A stretch of 46,772 bases of DNA from the NCBI RefSeq assembly GCF_014646935.1, contig NZ_BMOF01000012.1:1-46772 (forward strand), in the 5' to 3' direction. How positions within the stretch are numbered: position 1 is the stretch's first letter; the number at the start of each line of letters is the position of its first letter. The stretch is from Calditerricola satsumensis (GTDB lineage Bacteria > Bacillota > Bacilli > Calditerricolales > Calditerricolaceae). Positions 38,895-46,772 of the stretch are shown piece by piece. Below the pieces are notes generated by a model. The model ran no database searches. It was not told the DNA's origin and saw nothing but the letters and a program-made list of their open reading frames with translations. Position numbers and translations under genes: made by a program.

Positions 38895-38925
38895 TTGACA
38901 GCCGTTCGACCTTTTGCGTCATAAT
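38895..38925 (+). promoter_or_regulatory. Candidate distal dnaN promoter
   Basis: Perfect TTGACA (38895-38900) and CATAAT (38920-38925) but with a long 19-bp spacer, giving a leader of about 120 nt. Confidence 0.45.
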
Positions 38926-38997
38926 TAGATGATATGGACTTGTCCAATGAACCGTTCCGCTGCCCTTTTCCCTCGACACCCGTCTCGTACCGCCGCA

Positions 38998-39027
38998 TTG
39001 GACCCGTCTCGTTATTTTTGCTATGCT
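38998..39027 (+). promoter_or_regulatory. Candidate proximal dnaN promoter
   Basis: TTGGAC (38998-39003) and TATGCT (39022-39027), 18-bp spacer, about 20 nt of leader before dnaN. Confidence 0.5.
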
Positions 39028-39053
39028 GTTGATCCAGAAGGTGGAGGGATGTC

Positions 39054-40190
39054 ATGAAACTCACCGTTGATCGCAGTCGCCTGGTGAGCGCCTTGCAGCA
39101 GGCCACGAAGGCCGTGTCCGCGCGCACGACCATCCCCATTCTGACCGGCGTAAAAGTGGTGGCGGACGAACGCGGCGTTACCCTGACCGGCAGCGATTCG
39201 GATGTGGCCATCCAGTGTACCGTTCCACGCGAAGAGGATGATCGCGTCCTCGTGCATCTCCAGCAGGCCGGTAGCGTGGTCATCCCGGCTTCCTACTTTC
39301 TGGACATCATTCGCAAACTTCCCGGCGACACCGTCGAGATGGAGGTCAGCGAACGGTTCACCATCGCGTTGCGCTCCGGTCCGTCGGCCTTCCACCTTAA
39401 CGGGCTGGATGCCGACGACTACCCGCGCCTTCCGCAGGTGGAGGAAGGGACCGGCTTTGCCGTGCCGGGCGACCTGCTTCGGGCCATGATCCGGCAGACG
39501 GTGTTCGCCGTGTCGACATCGGAAACGCGGCCCATTCTCACGGGCGTGCAGTGGACGCTGGAAGACGGCCACCTGCGCTTTGTGGCCACCGACAGCCATC
39601 GCCTGGCGACCCGCACGGCACAGGTGGAAGCGGACGCCAGCGCGCGGTTTTCCGTCGTCGTGCCAGGAAAGAGCCTGCAGGAACTGGCCAAGACGCTGGA
39701 AGAAACCCGCGAGCTGGTCGACGTCTACGTGGCGAAAAACCAGCTGATGGTCAAGGGCAAACACACCTTGTTCTACTCGCGGCTCTTGGAGGGCAATTAT
39801 CCGGATACGTCGCGGATCATCCCGACCGCCAGCAAGACGAGCCTGGTGGTCGAGACGAAGGAGTTTCTGGCGGCCATCGAGCGGGCCTCCCTCATCGCCA
39901 AGGACGGCAAAAACAACGTCGTCAAGCTGTGGGTGCGGCCGGATCACACGGTGGAATTGTCGTCGCACAGCCCGGAGATCGGCAAGGTGACCGAGGCGGT
40001 CATCGCCCGCGCGGTGGAAGGGGAAGAATTGAAGATCGCCTTCAACGCCAGGTACATGATGGACGCGCTGCGCGCCGTCGATGCGCCGGAGGTGGCGATC
40101 CGCTTCACGGGGGCGATGAGCCCGTTCGTGCTCAAGCCCACCGACCACGATTGGACGCTGCATCTCATCCTGCCCGTGCGCACGTACTGA
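39054..40190 (+). CDS. dnaN: DNA polymerase III beta subunit (sliding clamp)
   Basis: Dimeric ring tethering polymerase and partner proteins to DNA. The 378-aa product has the three repeated clamp domains, with MKLTVDRSRLVSALQQATKA at the start, LNGLDADDYPRLP, GVQWTLEDGHLRFVATDSHRLA and a C-terminal hydrophobic-pocket segment ending LILPVRTY. SD GGTGGAGGG precedes the ATG. It heads the dnaN-yaaA-recF-remB-gyrB-gyrA run. Confidence 0.98.
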   Translation: MKLTVDRSRLVSALQQATKAVSARTTIPILTGVKVVADERGVTLTGSDSDVAIQCTVPREEDDRVLVHLQQAGSVVIPASYFLDIIRKLPGDTVEMEVSERFTIALRSGPSAFHLNGLDADDYPRLPQVEEGTGFAVPGDLLRAMIRQTVFAVSTSETRPILTGVQWTLEDGHLRFVATDSHRLATRTAQVEADASARFSVVVPGKSLQELAKTLEETRELVDVYVAKNQLMVKGKHTLFYSRLLEGNYPDTSRIIPTASKTSLVVETKEFLAAIERASLIAKDGKNNVVKLWVRPDHTVELSSHSPEIGKVTEAVIARAVEGEELKIAFNARYMMDALRAVDAPEVAIRFTGAMSPFVLKPTDHDWTLHLILPVRTY

Positions 40191-40221
40191 CGGCGCGGAT
40201 TGTGCGAGGGGAAGGATGGGC

Positions 40222-40467
40222 ATGGCGGAACGGACCGTGTACATCTCCACGGACATCATTACGCTGGGGCAGCTGCTCAAGCTGGCCAACGTCATCGCCA
40301 CGGGCGGCCAGGCCAAAGCCTTTCTCGCCGCCCATGACGTGCGCGTCAACGGGGAGCGCGAGACGCGGCGCGGCCGCAAGCTGCATCCAGGCGACGTGGT
40401 GACGGTCGACGATCGAATCCAGCTGCGCGTCGATCGCCGCGACGGCGACCGGACGGGGGACGCGTAA
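40222..40467 (+). CDS. yaaA: S4-domain protein YaaA (RlbA-like)
   Basis: The 81-aa protein has an S4 RNA-binding fold: ITLGQLLKLANVIATGGQAK, LAAHDVRVNGERETRRGRKL and HPGDVV. In B. subtilis the same-position gene has been linked to ribosome assembly. Two ATGs (40216, 40222) are possible; 40222 gives the better SD spacing. It lies 31 bp after dnaN and ends 5 bp before recF. Confidence 0.93.
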   Translation: MAERTVYISTDIITLGQLLKLANVIATGGQAKAFLAAHDVRVNGERETRRGRKLHPGDVVTVDDRIQLRVDRRDGDRTGDA

Positions 40468-40472
40468 GGGCC

Positions 40473-41597
40473 GTGCGGCTCCGCGAATTGGTGCTGGACC
40501 GTTTCCGGAACTATGCCGCCCTGCACCTCACCTTTGACGCCCCGGTGACGCTGTTTGTCGGGCGCAACGCGCAGGGCAAGACCAACCTCCTCGAGGCGAT
40601 GCACGCGCTGGCCTTCGCCAAGTCCCACCGCACCGCGCGCGACCGCGAGCTCGTCCAATGGGGACGGGAGGTGGCGACGGTCAAGGGGCGCGTGGAGCGG
40701 GACGGCGGGCGTAGCGTGCGTCTCGAGGTGCGGCTTGCGCCGAAGGGGAAAACGGTCAAGGTGAACGGCGTCGAGAAGCGGCGCCTCAGCGAGTACGTCG
40801 GGCACCTGAACGCCGTTCTCTTTGCCCCGGAGGACCTCAACCTGGTCAAAGGCGCGCCGCAGCACCGGCGCCGCTTTCTCGACATGGCCATCGGCCAGGT
40901 CAGTCCCGCCTACCTGCACGACTTGAGCGCCTACCTCAAAACGGTGGCCCAGCGCAACCAGCTGCTCAAGATGGCCCGGACGGCCGGCCGCCCGCTTGAT
41001 GAGCTCCTGTCCGTTTACGACGAGCAATTGGCCGCGTTGGCGGCGAAATTGCTTCGCAAACGGCTGGAGTTTGTGGGAAAATTAGAGGGATGGGCCCGCA
41101 CCATTCATGCCGCCGTCACCCAAGGGGCGGAAACCCTTTCCCTGCGGTACGTGTCGACGGTGGCGATGGATGCTGCCGATGGCGCGATGCAGGCGATGGA
41201 GGAGCGGGTGCATGAGGAGCTCGTCCGGCTTCGTCCGCACGAGCGCGAGCGTGGCGTCACCCTTGTCGGGCCGCACCGCGATGACCTGGCTTTTTTTGTG
41301 AACGGCTACTCCGTGCAAACCTTCGGCTCGCAGGGCCAGCAGCGCACGGTGGCGCTGTCCCTGAAACTGGCGGAGATCGAGTTTATCCGCGAAGCGGTGG
41401 GCGAGGCGCCCATCCTCCTGCTCGACGATGTCCTGTCGGAGCTCGACGCCGGCCGGCAGCTGCACCTGCTCTCGGTCATCCAGGATCGCGTGCAAACGTT
41501 TGTGACGACGACGGGAGTGGAGGGTGTCGACCACGCGTTGGTGCGCCACGCCGCCCGCTATCGCGTCGAGCAGGGCCAGATTGAACCGGAAGGATGA
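40473..41597 (+). CDS. recF: DNA replication and repair protein RecF
   Basis: SMC-like ATPase that helps load RecA at ssDNA gaps. The 374-aa product has Walker A GRNAQGKTNLLEA, the ABC signature as GSQGQQRTVALS and Walker B ILLLDDVLSELD. The N-terminus is MRLRELVLDRFRNY. Start is GTG 40473, 5 bp after yaaA, with AAGGG just upstream. Confidence 0.97.
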   Translation: MRLRELVLDRFRNYAALHLTFDAPVTLFVGRNAQGKTNLLEAMHALAFAKSHRTARDRELVQWGREVATVKGRVERDGGRSVRLEVRLAPKGKTVKVNGVEKRRLSEYVGHLNAVLFAPEDLNLVKGAPQHRRRFLDMAIGQVSPAYLHDLSAYLKTVAQRNQLLKMARTAGRPLDELLSVYDEQLAALAAKLLRKRLEFVGKLEGWARTIHAAVTQGAETLSLRYVSTVAMDAADGAMQAMEERVHEELVRLRPHERERGVTLVGPHRDDLAFFVNGYSVQTFGSQGQQRTVALSLKLAEIEFIREAVGEAPILLLDDVLSELDAGRQLHLLSVIQDRVQTFVTTTGVEGVDHALVRHAARYRVEQGQIEPEG

Positions 41598-41602
41598 GGG
41601 CG

Positions 41603-43827
<2,225 letters not shown>

Positions 43828-43889
43828 TCGGACGCCGGTCCTGCAACGCGTGATGCGGGGCGGCAATCTCGTTGGAACGGAGGGAGCGG

Positions 43890-46331
43890 ATGAGCACGGA
43901 ACCGCGCATTCAAACCGTTGACATTTCCGAGGAAATGAAAAGCTCGTTCCTGGACTACGCGATGAGCGTCATCGTCAGCCGCGCCCTGCCGGATGTCCGG
44001 GACGGGCTCAAGCCGGTGCACCGGCGCATCTTGTACGCGATGAACGAGATGGGGCTGACGCCGGACAAACCGCACCGCAAGTCGGCCCGCATCGTCGGCG
44101 ACGTGATCGGGAAATACCACCCGCACGGCGACGCAGCGGTGTACGAGTCCCTCGTCCGCCTGGCGCAGGACTTTTCCTGCCGTTACCCCCTCGTCGATGG
44201 CCACGGCAACTTTGGCTCCGTCGACGGCGACGGCGCGGCGGCGATGCGATACACCGAGGCTCGCCTGGCGCCGCTGGCCACGGAGCTCCTCCGCGACATC
44301 AACAAGGACACCGTCGACTTCGGCGACAACTACGACGGCACGGAGAAGGAGCCCCTCGTCCTCCCGGCCCGCTTTCCCAACCTGCTCGTCAACGGGGCGG
44401 CGGGAATTGCCGTGGGAATGGCCACGAACATCCCGCCGCACAACCTGGGGGAAACGATTGACGCCCTGCTCTTGCTCATTGAGAACCCCGACGCCACGGT
44501 CAAGGAGTTGATGACCAAGATCAAGGGGCCGGATTTTCCGACGGGGGGCATCATCCTCGGCAAGGACGGCATCCGCCGCGCCTACGAAACCGGCCGCGGC
44601 AGCATCGACATCCGCGCCAAGTGCTCGATCGAAGAGGCGGGCGGGGGCAAGACGCGCATCGTCGTCGAGGAGATTCCCTTCCAGGTGAACAAGGCCAAGC
44701 TGATCGAGAAGATTGCCGAACTCGTCCGCGACAAGAAGATCGACGGCATCACCGACCTGCGCGACGAGTCGAGCCGGGAGGGGATGCGCGTCATCATTGA
44801 GCTGCGCCGCGACGTGAATCCGCGCGTCGTGCTGAACAACCTGTACAAGCACACCGCGCTGCAAACCTCCTTCGGCGTCAACATGCTGGCCCTGGTGAAC
44901 GGCGAGCCGCGGGTGCTCAACCTGAAGGAGGTGCTCGTCCACTACCTCGACCACCAGAAAGAGGTCATCCGCCGGCGCACGCAGCACGACCTGCGCAAGG
45001 CGGAGGCGCGGGCGCACATCCTCGAGGGCTTGCGCATCGCCCTCGACCACATCGACGCCATCATCAACCTCATTCGCGCCTCGCAGACGGTGGACGAGGC
45101 CAAAAGCGGCCTGATGGCGCGCTTTGGCCTCACCGAGGAGCAGGCCCAGGCCATCCTCGACATGCGCCTGCAGCGCCTCACCGGCCTGGAGCGGGAAAAG
45201 ATCGAGACGGAGTACGCCGAACTCGTGCAGAAGATCGCCGAGCTGCGCGCCATCCTTGCCGATGAAAAGAAGATTCTCGCCATCATCGCCGAAGAACTGA
45301 AAGAAATCAAGGAGAAGTACGGCGACGCGCGGCGCACGCGTATCACCGCCGATGTGGACAACATCGACGAGGAGGACCTCATCCCCGAGGAAGACGTCGT
45401 TGTCCTCCTTACCCACCGCGGGTACATCAAGCGCATGCCGGTCTCCGCTTACCGCAGCCAGAAGCGCGGCGGGCGGGGCGTGCAGGGCTTGAGCCCCCGC
45501 GAAGACGATTTCGTTCAGCACCTCTTCATCACGAACTCCCATCACTACCTCCTGTTCTTTACCAACAAGGGGAAGGTGTATCGGCTCAAGGCGTACGAGG
45601 TGCCGGAGTTCGGCCGCGCCGCGCGGGGTGTCGCCCTGGTCAACCTCATTCAAATTGAGCCGGGGGAAACGGTGAATGCCGTCATCCCGGTGGCGACCTT
45701 CGACGATGAGGCGTACCTGTTCTTTGCCACCAAGCAGGGCATCGTGAAGAAGACGCCCCTCGGCGAGTTTGAGCACATCCGCAAGGGCGGGCTGTTTGCC
45801 ATCAATTTGCGCGACGATGACGAACTGGTGGGCGTGCGCCTCACCGACGGCAAGCGGGACATTCTCCTCGGCACCCGTATGGGCCTGTCAATCCGCTTCC
45901 CCGAAGCGGACGTGCGCCCGATGGGCCGTGCGGCAACGGGGGTAAAGGGCATCACCCTTGAGGAGGGCGACGCCGTCATCGACATGGACGTCGTCCGCGA
46001 CGGTGCCTACGTCCTCACCGTGACGACCAACGGTTTTGGCAAGCGGACGCCGATCGACGAATACCGTGTCCAATCGCGGGGCGGCAAGGGGATCCTGACG
46101 ATCCACTTGACCGAACGTGTGGGTCCCATTGTTGGCCTGAAGATGGTGGAGGACGGTGACGACTTGATGATCGTCTCCTCGGGCGGCGTGGTGATTCGCC
46201 TCCACGTGGCCGATATCCCGGTTCTGCACCGCAACACGCAGGGTGTGCGCCTCATTCGCATGGAGGAAGGGGAAGAGGTGGCCACCGTGGCCCGCGTCGA
46301 ACAGGACGCCGACAAGGATGGGGACATGTAG
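43890..46331 (+). CDS. gyrA: DNA gyrase subunit A
   Basis: DNA breakage-reunion subunit. The 813-aa product has the winged-helix/tower region with [11 protein letters not shown], catalytic Tyr121 (AMRYTEARL) and a C-terminal beta-pinwheel with the GyrA box as QKRGGRG. In the quinolone-determining region [12 protein letters not shown] has Ala82 where E. coli has Ser83; the acidic residue is Glu86. ATG 43890 with GGAGGGAG SD is preferred over an ATG six codons upstream. It ends in a strong terminator. Confidence 0.98.
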   Translation: MSTEPRIQTVDISEEMKSSFLDYAMSVIVSRALPDVRDGLKPVHRRILYAMNEMGLTPDKPHRKSARIVGDVIGKYHPHGDAAVYESLVRLAQDFSCRYPLVDGHGNFGSVDGDGAAAMRYTEARLAPLATELLRDINKDTVDFGDNYDGTEKEPLVLPARFPNLLVNGAAGIAVGMATNIPPHNLGETIDALLLLIENPDATVKELMTKIKGPDFPTGGIILGKDGIRRAYETGRGSIDIRAKCSIEEAGGGKTRIVVEEIPFQVNKAKLIEKIAELVRDKKIDGITDLRDESSREGMRVIIELRRDVNPRVVLNNLYKHTALQTSFGVNMLALVNGEPRVLNLKEVLVHYLDHQKEVIRRRTQHDLRKAEARAHILEGLRIALDHIDAIINLIRASQTVDEAKSGLMARFGLTEEQAQAILDMRLQRLTGLEREKIETEYAELVQKIAELRAILADEKKILAIIAEELKEIKEKYGDARRTRITADVDNIDEEDLIPEEDVVVLLTHRGYIKRMPVSAYRSQKRGGRGVQGLSPREDDFVQHLFITNSHHYLLFFTNKGKVYRLKAYEVPEFGRAARGVALVNLIQIEPGETVNAVIPVATFDDEAYLFFATKQGIVKKTPLGEFEHIRKGGLFAINLRDDDELVGVRLTDGKRDILLGTRMGLSIRFPEADVRPMGRAATGVKGITLEEGDAVIDMDVVRDGAYVLTVTTNGFGKRTPIDEYRVQSRGGKGILTIHLTERVGPIVGLKMVEDGDDLMIVSSGGVVIRLHVADIPVLHRNTQGVRLIRMEEGEEVATVARVEQDADKDGDM

Positions 46332-46332
46332 G

Positions 46333-46356
46333 GCGGGGGATCGTCCCCCGCTTTTT
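46333..46356 (+). terminator. gyrA terminator
   Basis: GCGGGGGA (46333-46340) pairs with TCCCCCGC (46344-46351), 3-nt loop, followed by five Ts, starting one base after the gyrA stop. Confidence 0.9.
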
Positions 46357-46772
46357 CGGCTGAATAAATCAGAATGATTACGGTTAACTCTTTCGTGCTG
46401 TCGGCATTGGATCCGCAATCGGGAATCAGTTGAAGTGGAGCAAGGAGGAGCCGTATTCGGCTGGCAGAATTGTATTTGGATTACCCTGCTGATGATGATC
46501 CAAGAGTGATTCATCTTCCAAAAGAGAAGCGAGTGACCCAAGACGCTATTGAGGATCGATTTTCTTCTCCTTATTCCCAGTTTGATTGAGGTTATGATGC
46601 GATATGCAGAACCATTAAAACCTCAGTTTCAAGTGACAGTTTTTGCGAGATAGGCAAAGATGCTCAACATGTTGTTAGAAAAACGGGAAGTTCAGAAGGA
46701 TGAAACTTCCTGGGCTCTACGCTAAAAAGTGTGGATGCCAAGAAGGAAAAAGGCGGTCAGCGAGCCAAGGGA
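46357..46772. other. AT-richer tail with no intact conventional gene
   Basis: Composition drops abruptly relative to the GC-rich window. An SD-like AAGGAGGAG (46442-46450) precedes a 44-codon frame to 46589 that lacks ATG or GTG; it would start at ATT 46455, or at TTG 46470 without an SD. The frame encodes LAELYLDYPADDDPRVIH and further acidic/basic residues, which I do not recognise. Short frames at 46659-46725 (from ATG) and 46700-46772 (open to the edge) follow. No rRNA or tRNA is seen. It may be a decayed or horizontally acquired fragment, or the start of a truncated locus. Confidence 0.5.

Larger units (their letters stand above)
38567..39053. other. dnaA-dnaN spacer (downstream half of oriC)
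   Basis: This 487-bp gap contains the dnaA terminator, DnaA-box-like 9-mers at 38573 (TGTGCACAA), 38592 (CTATGCACA), 38603 (TTGTCCACA), 38612 (TGTGCATAG) and 38646 (TTATCCACG), a perfect 8-bp hairpin at 38772-38792, an AT-richer stretch around 38820-38940 and dnaN promoters. It corresponds to the incB/unwinding side of the origin. I could not find a DnaA-trio repeat. An 82-codon frame inside is probably not a gene. Confidence 0.8.

Noticed and set aside
38632-38895. DnaA-trio repeat next to the downstream boxes
   Set aside because: Trinucleotide-like text follows the 38646 box, but it does not match the trio pattern in the expected orientation.

Overview
The window is a replication-origin region of a GC-rich, endospore-forming Firmicute of the Bacillales type. 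The evidence is a gene order close to that of the Bacillus subtilis origin (walRKHIJ-htrA; rpsF-ssb-rpsR; yybS-gdpP-rplI-dnaB-purA; yyaC; parAB-noc-rsmG-mnmG-mnmE-jag-yidC-yidD-rnpA-rpmH; dnaA-dnaN-yaaA-recF-remB-gyrB-gyrA), AGGAGG-type ribosome binding sites, sigma-A-like promoters, frequent GTG/TTG starts, and sporulation-linked genes (YyaC, SpoIIIJ/YidC, Soj/Spo0J). High GC makes many long antisense shadow frames. A thermophile is possible, but I cannot name the genus from the sequence.

Layout. 0.1-5.2 kb: glucose-6-phosphate isomerase, AcpS, RlmH, a secreted SCP-LysM protein, a small CxxH/CxxC protein, HtrA and an unrecognised 82-aa ORF. 5.2-12.1 kb: the essential cell-wall two-component operon walR-K-H-I-J, preceded by a LysM/M23 peptidase gene. 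12.4-24 kb: an unrecognised 123-aa protein, then purA with its own PurR-type operator, dnaB, rplI, gdpP, yybS, the rpsF-ssb-rpsR operon with a structured leader, ychF, a DUF951 protein, an MscS channel and a YkvI-like transporter. 24-31 kb: yyaC, then the parA-parB chromosome-partition genes followed by a class V aminotransferase, a DUF554 membrane protein and a lipid kinase; then noc and rsmG. Two identical parS sites lie in this block. 31-36.7 kb: tRNA modification (mnmG, mnmE), then jag-yidC-yidD-rnpA-rpmH. 36.8-39 kb: a bipartite origin with clustered DnaA boxes on both sides of dnaA. 39-46.3 kb: dnaN-yaaA-recF-remB-gyrB-gyrA.

Transcription switches from mostly minus (left) to plus (right) at about 36.8-37.2 kb, as expected for two replichores diverging from oriC. 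Only acpS, the SCP-LysM gene, the two unrecognised ORFs and yyaC run against this on the left arm. The genes cover initiation (DnaA, DnaB), elongation (DnaN, SSB), topology (gyrase), segregation (ParAB/Noc/parS), cell-wall homeostasis (WalRK) and translation/membrane insertion.

The last ~415 bp, after the gyrA terminator, differ sharply: AT-richer, no intact gene with a normal start, and short frame fragments. I found no clear new multi-gene system. The best leads are the regulatory structures (a dnaA terminator built from DnaA boxes, a PurBox pair overlapping the end of dnaB, the rpsF leader interlocked with the ychF terminator), the two unrecognised small ORFs and the tail.
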